64,000 nt of DNA. Origin: Candidatus Zixiibacteriota bacterium. GTDB lineage: Bacteria > Zixibacteria > MSB-5A5 > GN15 > JAAZOE01. The stretch is from the NCBI GenBank assembly GCA_036480375.1, contig JAZGGI010000018.1, positions 1-64,000 on the forward strand, written 5' to 3'. Below are positions 19,801 through 27,021 of this stretch, piece after piece; within the stretch, counting starts at the first letter, position 1, and every line of letters begins with the position of its first letter. The notes beneath the pieces are model-generated. The model was not told the DNA's origin and made no database searches. It saw only the letters and a list, made by a program, of their open reading frames with translations. The translations under genes and the position numbers were made by a program.

Positions 19801-20176
19801 CTATAACGGCATTCAGTGCGGAGAAAACGCCGATAATGCCCAAAAACTTTCCAAGGAGATAATCTATATTTGAAAAGGAGCGGGTAAAGATAACCTGTGA
19901 AGTATCGTGTTTTCTATCGCGCTTTAAAAACTCGGTTGCCATAAAGGCCGCTATTATTCCTTGATAAATATTGAGCATTTTTAGATTGGCCAGGAGAAGA
20001 GAACCACCCAAAGCACGCATAAAGTGAGGCATTCCGCCGATTTTGGTGCCCATACCCACACATATACCGAATAATATGACTATGCCTAAAATGGAAAAGA
20101 TTCTGAATGCCCACGAGCGGAACAGTAGCTTGGCTTCATACCAGGCGACACATCTTATAGCATATATATTCAGCAT
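16802..20176 (-). CDS. ABC-2 permease fused to a non-catalytic M1-peptidase-like domain
   Basis: A 1124-residue protein. The first 290 residues contain about eight membrane helices of an ABC-2 exporter permease (ATEFLKRDRKHDTSQVIFTRSFSNIDYLLGK is the typical coupling loop). Residues from about 310 to 720 resemble the N-terminal beta and catalytic domains of M1 aminopeptidases, as in known permease/M1 fusions (LTPESGWYPVAGLQPG, YPYEKFSLVEAP). I find no HEXXH zinc motif anywhere: where it is expected the chain reads EMGTANSGCDFRMMRR. Peptidase activity is therefore unlikely. The C-terminus (about 1000-1124), ending in GTYRLPAGSNKIEM and VVTADAIKWVKR, resembles golvesin-type beta-sandwich domains. 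Its ATPase is encoded 15 bp upstream. Confidence 0.82.
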   Translation of the reverse strand: MLNIYAIRCVAWYEAKLLFRSWAFRIFSILGIVILFGICVGMGTKIGGMPHFMRALGGSLLLANLKMLNIYQGIIAAFMATEFLKRDRKHDTSQVIFTRSFSNIDYLLGKFLGIIGVFSALNAVIVLMTFFFDAFLSQAAFAWEPYFWFPLLVSLPTLIFVIGGSVLLVTLFRSQAVVFVAMLGFSLLSLIYLGRHFFFIFDAYMLYQPLVFSGFVGLGNWTDLFLLRGAYFILGLGMFFISVFMTKRLKQSNFANAAALVISIVCLVSSVLLGTTYLNSNYQSREYRQNLKLLSQSAPNTSTVSILENSLEIDWNGSIVSGQSTLRAANKNESSMDSLLFSLNPGLKVASISISGEEIEFSQDRFLIWAKPNMPLDLGETISVEIEYSGTIDDRYCYLDLPNDKLESEYSLWLFRIPKYYSFVTDRYLHLTPESGWYPVAGLQPGTAFPNSPARDFTKFNLSVSTPPGLTAISQGKVSTEEKNGRTDYSFTPVKLLPQISLTVGEYERRSLTVEDVEYSLYTLPGHDYYMEYFDQLSDTMATLITELKNEYEVHLGLEYPYEKFSLVEAPIQFYAYNRYWTIGQETVQPQVVYLTEMGTANSGCDFRMMRRSTTRSQERANQLEDPKVIQATYLNYFAKIDLLGFLEGMRGLARHENVDIRFRILPNFISFMTNIHSDKWPLLNYAFESYFENRIKPPSQTRWRSWRGLTEQERANLALKEFSLNELISTSDVKDETVHAAVKSKGLSLLSLLEARSVNDEFTNEINNFVKANSFQNVTDSGLLAFASEAGSPDFSSDIETWYRDTTLAGYIFEDIESYNIIHDERTKTQVKFKVTNPTDVDGLIKISLRYQRQEANFGPWWARMQQQYDYSQMYYIPAQTLREIGFIIDQPPSSMTIDTYVSRNIPAILNHPFRDQQMRRKEAPVEKDSLMILVDNDSDSDGDYLVDNEDPGFTIIGIIPENWLRRNLRELFDIGEIEDPYVGIRSWDAPGIWLPTTGQKFHGKFIKSAMHKKSGTGENKIAWEIDLDASGDFDVYFYFEDESYERWWGHRNRNRNRDMGEKQFFVYHEDGVDKILLDLDDAEEGWNYLGTYRLPAGSNKIEMTDKNRTQVVTADAIKWVKR

Positions 20177-20191
20177 GCGCCTTTTCTCCGT

Positions 20192-21103
20192 TTACCAGCC
20201 ATTATCTGATGCCTCCAAATCCATATCACATCCGCTGGTTTGCATGAAATAAATATAAGCATCTTCGAAGTTAGGCTCAACCGGTTCGGCATCTTTTTCC
20301 ACAACTTCCTTCGCAACCAGACGCAACTCATAACCGTGTTCGGCGGGAATTGCGGAAATAACGGGATATTTCTCTTTAAATTTATCAAGCTCCTGCCCGT
20401 CGACATAAACTCGCCATACTTTTCCCTTGGTATTGTCTATTAATTTATCCGGCGAGCCGTTGTAGATTATTTTGCCGGCGTTAAGAAGTGCCATATCATG
20501 ACAGGTGGATGAAATATCCCCCACAATATGAGTCGATAATAGAATAATTATATCTCGGTGGGATAAATCGGCCATCAGATTCCTGAATCTTAAACGCTCC
20601 TGGGGATCAAGACCTACGGTCGGTTCGTCCACAACTAAAATTTGCGGATCTCCGATGAGGGTCTGGGCAATACCCAACCGTCTTTTCATGCCGCCCGACA
20701 GTTTACTCGCTTTGCGGTCACGAACGTCAAAAAGGCCGACTTCATCCAGCAGTTTATCGACCTTTTCGAGTCGCTCTTTCTTTTTTTTGACGCCGCTCAT
20801 CCGGGCCGCATAATCAAGAAATTCCCAGACGGCGATTTTTGCGAAAGTACTAAATCCCTGAGGCAAATAACCGATTAAGCGGCGAATCTCTCGCCGTTCC
20901 TTCTGTAGGTCCATCTCATTTATTTTAATATCGCCCTGGGTGGGTTTTAGAAGAGTAACCAGAATACTCATTAAAGTCGTTTTGCCGGCTCCGTTAGGTC
21001 CCAAAAGTCCGAATAATCCACTCTTAATCGTCAGGTCCACGTCGCGTAGAGCAAATTTACCGCCCGGATATTGTTTTGTCAGATTATTTATTCTAATTTC
21101 CAT
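20192..21103 (-). CDS. ABC transporter ATPase, first gene of the efflux operon
   Basis: A 303-residue cytoplasmic ATPase of the ABC-2/CcmA-like exporter class. Walker A GPNGAGKTT is at 35-43, the Q-loop region GYLPQGFSTF at about 78-87, signature LSGGMKRR near 135, Walker B ILVVDEPTVGLDPQER near 155 and switch STHIVGDIS near 190. The C-terminal 80 residues form the usual accessory domain. GAGG lies five bases before the ATG. The protein pairs with the M1-like permease encoded 15 bp downstream. It is clearly paralogous to the ABC domain at the C-terminus of the RND fusion (shared FRNL..LS, GDISS/EDISS and KVW blocks). The 298-bp region upstream separates it from the response regulator on the same strand and should hold the operon promoter, although I see no convincing -35/-10 pair. 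Confidence 0.9.
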   Translation of the reverse strand: MEIRINNLTKQYPGGKFALRDVDLTIKSGLFGLLGPNGAGKTTLMSILVTLLKPTQGDIKINEMDLQKERREIRRLIGYLPQGFSTFAKIAVWEFLDYAARMSGVKKKKERLEKVDKLLDEVGLFDVRDRKASKLSGGMKRRLGIAQTLIGDPQILVVDEPTVGLDPQERLRFRNLMADLSHRDIIILLSTHIVGDISSTCHDMALLNAGKIIYNGSPDKLIDNTKGKVWRVYVDGQELDKFKEKYPVISAIPAEHGYELRLVAKEVVEKDAEPVEPNFEDAYIYFMQTSGCDMDLEASDNGW

Positions 21104-21401
21104 GTTGCCTCAAATAGTTCGCCCGGATGAAAAAACCCGTAAACATCTCTAACTTATTAGACCAGAATTTAACCGATTAGTTTCATTTGGCAAGTCGCTT
21201 ACAATGTTAATTCTATTTTTCTGCATTTTTAATCAGTCTCAAAAATAAGACAACCAATTGCCGATAAAGACTAATTGTTTTATCATGCAATAGAATGAAA
21301 CGCAAGAATTTGGCATCGGCTCAGTCAATCACGGGATAATTTACGCAAAATCTATAATTAAGTTGCGTTTGGATAGCAATTTAGATATTGCGACCGGAAT
21401 C

Positions 21402-22097
21402 TCATTCATTCACGATCAGACGAAAACCTTTTCCGTGAATTCCCATTATTTCAATTCTGGGATCATCTTTGAGGTATTTTCGCAATTTAGAAATAAAAAC
21501 GTCCATGCTGCGACCACTGAAATAGTTTTCCGTATCCCAGATTTTTCTTAGCGCCTCATTTCGGTCAAGGGTTTTATTAAGGTTGAGACATAGAAGGCGC
21601 AATAAATCAGCTTCCTTGGGAGTCAACTTTCTTTCTTTATCGTTAAGTATTAGAACGCTCCGATTATAATCGAATGAAAATTTCCCGATTTTGAAATGCA
21701 CTCGCTTATTGTCACTTTCCCGAGCGTTTACTCGTTTCATGATGGCCCGCAGGCGCAAAAGGAGTTCTTCGATGCTAAACGGTTTGGTTATATAATCATC
21801 GCACCCTATTCCGAAACCTTTTATTTTGTCTTCAGTTAGAGATTTGGCCGTCAGAAAAACAAGGGGGATGTCTTGATCCATATCGCGAACTTTGCGTGCG
21901 AAGGTGAAGCCGTCCATTTTGGGCATCATTACGTCAACCAGGCATAGGTCGTAAGAGTTATCACGGAATTTTCCCCAACCTTCGGCGCCATTCACACACA
22001 GGGTGACTCCAAAACCCTGCATCTGCAAATGTTCCTTGAGAATTAATCCAAAATTGGCATCATCCTCCAAAAGGAGAATTTCAGTTTTCTGGCTCAT
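21402..22097 (-). CDS. OmpR-family response regulator, RprY-like
   Basis: A 231-residue two-component regulator. The receiver domain has acidic residues EDD at 11-13, phospho-acceptor Asp55 in LCLVDVMMPKMDGFTFA, and Lys105 in DDYITKPFS. The C-terminal winged helix (about 135-230) contains LTPKEADLLRLLCLN and GRSMDVFISKLRKYLKDDP, typical of OmpR/PhoB DNA-binding domains. The receiver is closest in style to RprY of Bacteroides. The ATG at 22097 lies 17 bases inside the end of the kinase gene, so they are translationally coupled. The four 10-bp repeats upstream of the pair are a likely binding site, and the efflux operon starts 298 bp downstream on the same strand. Confidence 0.92.
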   Translation of the reverse strand: MSQKTEILLLEDDANFGLILKEHLQMQGFGVTLCVNGAEGWGKFRDNSYDLCLVDVMMPKMDGFTFARKVRDMDQDIPLVFLTAKSLTEDKIKGFGIGCDDYITKPFSIEELLLRLRAIMKRVNARESDNKRVHFKIGKFSFDYNRSVLILNDKERKLTPKEADLLRLLCLNLNKTLDRNEALRKIWDTENYFSGRSMDVFISKLRKYLKDDPRIEIMGIHGKGFRLIVNE

Positions 22098-23817
22098 GCC
22101 TACCCGCCTCAGCATCAATCGTCGGAAAAACAAGCGTTATTACGGTGCCTTTATTGAGTTCGCTTTTGAGTTCAACCATGCCGTTCATCGCATCGGTCAT
22201 TAGTTTAACATAACTCAAACCGAGGCCGAATCCTTTGACATCATGCACATCTCCGGAGGGGACACGGAAATACTTGTCAAAAACCAGCCCGGCGTCCGCT
22301 TTACTGATTCCGCGGCCTTTATCGGAGATACTAATTTGAATATAATTTTTTCGATTCCGAGTGGAAACGTTAATTATTGGAATATCAGGAGAATATTTGG
22401 AAGAGTTGTCCAACAAATTCCTTATAATACCCGCCAGGTGAATCGGATCGGCAGCGATGATATTTCTTTCGGCCTTGAGTGATGTCTCGATTTTTCCTTT
22501 CCTGTGCTCTATGCGCAACGCTTCCCGACCTACTTCGGCCAGAATAATCTCATGGACGTTCACATTTTCTAAGTTGAGATCAACTTCACCCTCTTCCAGT
22601 ACCGCCATCTGCAAAATCTTTTCGGTCTGACTACTCATCCTTTGATTCTCGCTTTGAATCATCCGGCTGTATTGCAACACTTTTTCTTTCTGACCGATGA
22701 TATCGGTTCGGGTAATGGCTTCGCAGGCAAGTTTCACGGTCGAGATTGGCGTTTTGAATTCATGAGTCATATTATTAATAAAATCTACCATAAGCGTTGA
22801 AAATCTCTTCTGGCGGATAATCGTTCTAATCGTGTAAGCAAAGCAACCTATAATGACGAGCATGAAGGCAAATGTTAAAAAGAAAATGGGGCCGGTCTCC
22901 CACCATAAAAAGGCTCTTTGACCGGGAAAATATAATCGTAATTCATTACCGATCATAAAAGGCGCCATCGGGAAAAGTTGCGATCGAAAGTTGGTATTTA
23001 GTAACTCATTTTTATGCTCTTCGGAATGTAGCATGACCAGCGAATCGCCTCGGGATTCAAAAATCCCAAATGAATACTCAAGATCAATATCGTATTCCCT
23101 TAAACTCTGAGAGATCAAAGAATCCAAAAGTTTTGGATCAGGTAAATCTAATTTATCATTTCCGCTGCCACTCATAAATTCTCGCATGATATTTACAAGT
23201 ATTAGCTCATGACCCGAATCGGCGACAATTTCCTGCGATATCTCACCCATAACTCCGTCAGACCAATGCAACGTAGCCGAACTGCTGTCCGATACGATCT
23301 TGACCAGAAACCGTCCACGATTAAGGAGGTGATCTTCCAGATTAAGACGGTATTCGCCTTCCTGCAAAAACGTATCGACGACGATTTGATCCATGCCTTC
23401 ATCAAGGTTATAACTATATATGGTCATTCGTTGAGGGACACGGACGGGATAACTCAAAACTCCGTTATCAATCCGATATTGATCAATGCATTTAATCGAA
23501 TCAGCACCGAACCTTTTGGCCCGGATTATCGCCTTTTCGGAAATTACATGATTGTCTAAGCTGTCAGAATTTACACCGTTAATTTGAATGCTTATTGAAT
23601 CTTCAACATTCCTTTGAAAAAGAGTAAAATCGATTAATTCGTTGGTAATGAGCTTCTGCGTCGCTAACGCCATTGAGGCATTGACGTTGCGCCGGAAAGC
23701 CTGCTTCTTGAGATCGATAGCGTAGTTAAGAAGCATAATTTGCAGAACGACTAAACCGGACAGAGCTCCCACAATCAACGCGATGATCAGTCCCACGGTT
23801 TTATTAGACAACTTCAT
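22081..23817 (-). CDS. Membrane sensor histidine kinase, RprX-like
   Basis: A 578-residue sensor kinase. An N-terminal helix (about 8-30) and a second helix (about 310-335, FFLTFAFMLVIIGCFAYTI) flank a periplasmic sensor of about 275 residues with no recognised domain. The cytoplasmic part has the H-box DFINNMTHEFKTPIST, the N-box NLLDNSSKYSP, DKGRGISKADAG and GFGLGLSYVKLM. The gene starts 138 bp from the divergent PDZ operon, with the 10-bp repeat array in between, so a single regulator could control both directions. Confidence 0.92.
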   Translation of the reverse strand: MKLSNKTVGLIIALIVGALSGLVVLQIMLLNYAIDLKKQAFRRNVNASMALATQKLITNELIDFTLFQRNVEDSISIQINGVNSDSLDNHVISEKAIIRAKRFGADSIKCIDQYRIDNGVLSYPVRVPQRMTIYSYNLDEGMDQIVVDTFLQEGEYRLNLEDHLLNRGRFLVKIVSDSSSATLHWSDGVMGEISQEIVADSGHELILVNIMREFMSGSGNDKLDLPDPKLLDSLISQSLREYDIDLEYSFGIFESRGDSLVMLHSEEHKNELLNTNFRSQLFPMAPFMIGNELRLYFPGQRAFLWWETGPIFFLTFAFMLVIIGCFAYTIRTIIRQKRFSTLMVDFINNMTHEFKTPISTVKLACEAITRTDIIGQKEKVLQYSRMIQSENQRMSSQTEKILQMAVLEEGEVDLNLENVNVHEIILAEVGREALRIEHRKGKIETSLKAERNIIAADPIHLAGIIRNLLDNSSKYSPDIPIINVSTRNRKNYIQISISDKGRGISKADAGLVFDKYFRVPSGDVHDVKGFGLGLSYVKLMTDAMNGMVELKSELNKGTVITLVFPTIDAEAGRHEPEN

Positions 23818-23856
23818 ATTCCTATTATACGGTAAATCCGTGCAAATTCTACTCCA

Positions 23857-23896
23857 TTAACATATATTAACAAAACCTAACATATCTTAACAAAAC
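23857..23896. promoter_or_regulatory. Four tandem 10-bp repeats, candidate response-regulator operator
   Basis: Four contiguous units start at 23857, 23867, 23877 and 23887. Units 1, 2 and 4 begin TTAACA and unit 3 begins CTAACA. Units 1 and 3 continue TATA and TATC; units 2 and 4 both continue AAAC. The exact 10-bp phase places each unit on one face of the helix, as for head-to-tail OmpR/PhoB/PhoP-family binding. The array lies between the divergent kinase/regulator genes and the PDZ operon, 60 bp before the PDZ start codon. Confidence 0.6.
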
Positions 23897-23955
23897 ATTT
23901 TATTATCTTTGGTGTATGCTAAACTATAGCATTAGATCGAATGGAGGAGTGAACG

Positions 23956-24708
23956 ATGCGGCGAATTAAAATACTTTTTGCAATCCTAATTATACTGGGA
24001 GTCACAACAATTATGTTTGAAATATCTCCGGCTCAGCAAATGGTGAAAATTGATTTAGGCGATGGAGACGCCTTTTTTCTGCAGGAAATTGGCTGTCTGA
24101 TAAAATTGGATGGTGAACAACTGGTCATTGATTTATTGTTACCGGCCGACGCCCGCCCCAAGGAATATCAGGATATTGATTTCCAAAAAGGTGATATAAT
24201 TGCCATGATGAATGGTAAAAGACTCAAGAGTATAAAAGATATTGAGGATAAATATGCGAGCATCGCCGAGGGGGAGCCGGTCAAAATGGGTATCAAACGG
24301 GGAAAGGATATGATGATTGTTTCGTTTGATAAACCCGACGCCAGTTCCGTTCAACCGGGGCAAAGAAGGGTGGTAATCGGGACCCCGGGCGGAGTTTCAG
24401 AGGGAGGCTCGGGGTTGCCTCTAATGGGGCTGGGAATATATATAGATGATGAAAATGACAAAGTTGTCGTATCCGAAGTAATGTACAAAGCTCCGGCGAC
24501 GGAAGAGGGGCTAAGTTTTGAAAAAGACGATATCATCACAAAAGTAAACGGAACTTCGGTAACATCGGCCAAGCAGCTATTGGAAAAATTTGAAGGCCTC
24601 AAACCCGGAGAAAAAATATCTTTCGAGGGGACGCGGGCAGACAACCCGTTTACGATTACTTTTGAAAAACCGGAGATTAAATCTCGAACCGTGATACAAG
24701 AAAACTAA
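23956..24708 (+). CDS. Secreted or periplasmic protein with two PDZ domains
   Basis: A 250-residue protein with an N-terminal signal sequence (MRRIKILFAILIILGVTT, cleavage probably near PAQQ) and two PDZ-like modules, at about 55-125 (FQKGDIIAMMNGKRLKSI) and 155-240 (LSFEKDDIITKVNGTSV). There is no protease domain and no other catalytic motif. PDZ modules in the periplasm usually bind exposed C-termini or hydrophobic peptides. The ribosome site GGAGGAG is strong. The gene starts the plus-strand operon and is followed 11 bp later by the NEW3-type protein, so it may recruit or present substrate to the ABC exporter encoded downstream. That role is inference. Confidence 0.75.
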   Translation: MRRIKILFAILIILGVTTIMFEISPAQQMVKIDLGDGDAFFLQEIGCLIKLDGEQLVIDLLLPADARPKEYQDIDFQKGDIIAMMNGKRLKSIKDIEDKYASIAEGEPVKMGIKRGKDMMIVSFDKPDASSVQPGQRRVVIGTPGGVSEGGSGLPLMGLGIYIDDENDKVVVSEVMYKAPATEEGLSFEKDDIITKVNGTSVTSAKQLLEKFEGLKPGEKISFEGTRADNPFTITFEKPEIKSRTVIQEN

Positions 24709-24719
24709 AAGGGCATCCA

Positions 24720-26222
24720 ATGGTTACCACTACTCGTTATATACTATTAAGTTTTATCTGCCTGCTATTGATGAGTTCAATTGTATCCGGGCAGGCTTAT
24801 AATCCATTTAATCAGCGCGATGACAGGTATCGGCTTTTGGGGCTCAAACGAGCTAAGGAAGCTCATGATGCTGCCCGCGCAGAATTTAGCAGACAACAGG
24901 AATTGTTTGACCATAAATTGATTTCAAATCAGGAACTGGAACGAGCGCGATCATTTTATTCCGACGCCGAGGTCAACTACCATCAGTCACTTTTGGCGGT
25001 ACTATTCGAAGAACAGTATGTAACCGTATCAAAAGCGATAAAGTACCAAAGCGCGACCGGTGAGAAAAAGGTGCGTTTGACATTGACCAATCCCTCAGGC
25101 GGGAGCGCAGAATTTCAGAAATTGCTCGAGATCGATGATGAATTATTCCGATCACTCCAGCCCGATGTGATTAATAATGTATATGTATCCCTTCTCAATG
25201 ACGAAAACGCAATCATCAGTCAGCCATATGAGATAAAAATTCCGGTTTTGCGATTTGGCGAACCGGTAGAAATCGATTTTGAATTATTGCAGGACCTCGA
25301 TGCCGTTAAAGTGTTCATTATTTACAGCAACGGCTCCCAGCGCGAGATGAAAATATTTCTGCAAAAGGACGTTACTGTCAATCGCGTCGCGGTTCAGTCG
25401 GAGCAATTCTCCCAGGAAGTTGAACTGGGAGGCGCTGCTGCCTATGATTTAAGTCTTGAACTATACAGCAGTTCAGAAAACACATTCAGCCTGAAAGTTG
25501 TCAATCTCCCCCGCCAAATCGGCCGCGTATTCAAAGATAAATCCGGTCAGGCACGTTTGAGCCAGGTGAAATTCACGCAGTCGTCTCGCAGCAAGCAGGC
25601 CTCATTGGAGATTACTTTGCCGAATCGCCCTACTGACGAGGTAAATATGGACAAGCCAATCAGCTTCTTTGTCCTTGTCCTGCCTCGTGATAAGCTGAGA
25701 GATATACCCGATCTGCGCACGCGCTTCTGGACAATGGACGAAATTAATAATCTTGATATCGGATTCGTTCGGCTTGAATTAGTACCCCGAGGCAAAGGCA
25801 AGCTGCTTGTCAGGGCGCCTCAACTATATCATGCTATCATGCCCGACGAGGCGGTGGAAATGTATATCGACATTATCAATGAAGGCAGCCGTCGTTTGGA
25901 TAATATCCGCATCGAGACCGATATGCCTCTCAATTGGACCAAGGATATCCGGCCGTCATTAATTGAGTCGCTGGAAATTGATGAGGAAAAACGAATACGC
26001 CTGACCTTTACACCTTCTTCCGATGCTTCAACCGGCAAATATGAAGTGCGCGTTAAAACCAGCGGTATGTCTGATAATCAACCGGTAACCAGCGACGACA
26101 AGACCGTCTCAGTCGAGATTAAATCAGAAACGAATATTTTTGGAATCGCTATTCTAATGGTTCTTGTCGTCGGTCTTGTGGGCGGAATAGTGTTTTATGG
26201 CGTCCGACTATCTCGCAGATAA
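24720..26222 (+). CDS. Membrane-anchored periplasmic protein with helical hairpin and NEW3-like domain
   Basis: A 500-residue protein with a signal peptide ending near SGQA (about 26). A charged helical segment at about 38-95 (ARAEFSRQQELFDHKLISNQELERAR) reads like the hairpin of HlyD/AcrA adaptors. About 290 residues of mostly beta structure follow, including an Ig-like NEW3/NPCBM-associated domain (about 360-465: LYHAIMPDEAVEMYIDIINEGSRRLDNI). One C-terminal helix (IFGIAILMVLVVGLVGGIVFYGV) is followed by a short basic tail. The topology is periplasmic with a C-terminal anchor. NEW3-type proteins often precede ABC-2 exporters. Here the ATPase starts 22 bp later. I cannot name the substrate. 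Confidence 0.65.
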   Translation: MVTTTRYILLSFICLLLMSSIVSGQAYNPFNQRDDRYRLLGLKRAKEAHDAARAEFSRQQELFDHKLISNQELERARSFYSDAEVNYHQSLLAVLFEEQYVTVSKAIKYQSATGEKKVRLTLTNPSGGSAEFQKLLEIDDELFRSLQPDVINNVYVSLLNDENAIISQPYEIKIPVLRFGEPVEIDFELLQDLDAVKVFIIYSNGSQREMKIFLQKDVTVNRVAVQSEQFSQEVELGGAAAYDLSLELYSSSENTFSLKVVNLPRQIGRVFKDKSGQARLSQVKFTQSSRSKQASLEITLPNRPTDEVNMDKPISFFVLVLPRDKLRDIPDLRTRFWTMDEINNLDIGFVRLELVPRGKGKLLVRAPQLYHAIMPDEAVEMYIDIINEGSRRLDNIRIETDMPLNWTKDIRPSLIESLEIDEEKRIRLTFTPSSDASTGKYEVRVKTSGMSDNQPVTSDDKTVSVEIKSETNIFGIAILMVLVVGLVGGIVFYGVRLSRR

Positions 26223-26244
26223 TAATAATGCTTAGGAGAATAAA

Positions 26245-27006
26245 ATGAGTGATATCGACATCTCAGCGCAGAAGCCTCGCTTGCAGGCGGTCAATTTGAC
26301 CAAACGATATGAAGATGGAGTGTTGGCTCTGGATCATATTAATTTCTCGGTCAACCCGGGACAAATATTCGTTATGCTCGGGGGCAACGGATCGGGAAAA
26401 ACGACGGCTATCAATCTATTTTTTAATTTCATAGAACCTACCGAAGGTGAAGCCCTGGTCAACGGAATCGCGTCGCATAAGGATCCTCTGGCAGTCAAGA
26501 ATCTGATGTCGTTCGTTTCGGAAAACGTCATGCTCTATAGCAATTTTACGGCCCTGCAAAACCTCGATTTCTTTGCCAAACTGGGAGGCAAAAACGACTG
26601 CACGCGTGATGATTATTCAAAAGTATTACTCCGGGTCGGTCTGGAAGAGGAGGTTCACGATAAGCGTTTACGCGGGTTTTCCAAAGGGATGAGACAAAAG
26701 TGCGGTATCGCTATCGCTATTCTCAAAGGCGCCCCGATTATTCTTCTGGATGAGCCGACTTCGGGTTTGGACCCCAAGGCCGGATTCGAGTTTATCCGCC
26801 TGCTAAGCCAACTCCGCGACGAAGGCAAAACAATTCTGATGTCCACTCACGATATTTTTCGCGCTTGGGAAGTAGCCGATACTATCGCGATAATGAAAGA
26901 AGGCCGGATAATTATGCAGAAGCCGGCTGCTGAACTGGCCGGGCAGGATTTAGAAGATGTCTATATGCGGTACATGGCCGGTCATGAAAATATGGTGACG
27001 ACCTGA
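26245..27006 (+). CDS. ABC transporter ATPase (CcmA/NosF-like)
   Basis: A 253-residue ATPase. Walker A is GGNGSGKTT (about 48-56), Walker B IILLDEPTSGLDPKAG, and the switch is STHDIFRAWE. The signature reads FSKGMRQK, the form seen in NosF/CcmA-type exporters, in place of LSGGQ. It should energise the two permeases encoded directly downstream, the first starting 15 bp after its stop. AGGAG precedes the ATG. It is part of the PDZ operon and differs from the ATPases of the other two export operons in its signature and accessory tail. Confidence 0.88.
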   Translation: MSDIDISAQKPRLQAVNLTKRYEDGVLALDHINFSVNPGQIFVMLGGNGSGKTTAINLFFNFIEPTEGEALVNGIASHKDPLAVKNLMSFVSENVMLYSNFTALQNLDFFAKLGGKNDCTRDDYSKVLLRVGLEEEVHDKRLRGFSKGMRQKCGIAIAILKGAPIILLDEPTSGLDPKAGFEFIRLLSQLRDEGKTILMSTHDIFRAWEVADTIAIMKEGRIIMQKPAAELAGQDLEDVYMRYMAGHENMVTT

Positions 27007-27021
27007 TTGGGAGTAATTGAT

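Noticed and set aside
21304-21320. A sigma-54-like match on the minus strand upstream of the hybrid efflux operon (TGCCAAATTCTTGC)
   Set aside because: The -24 GG is missing and the spacing to GC is one base short. An OmpR-type regulator is the more likely control.
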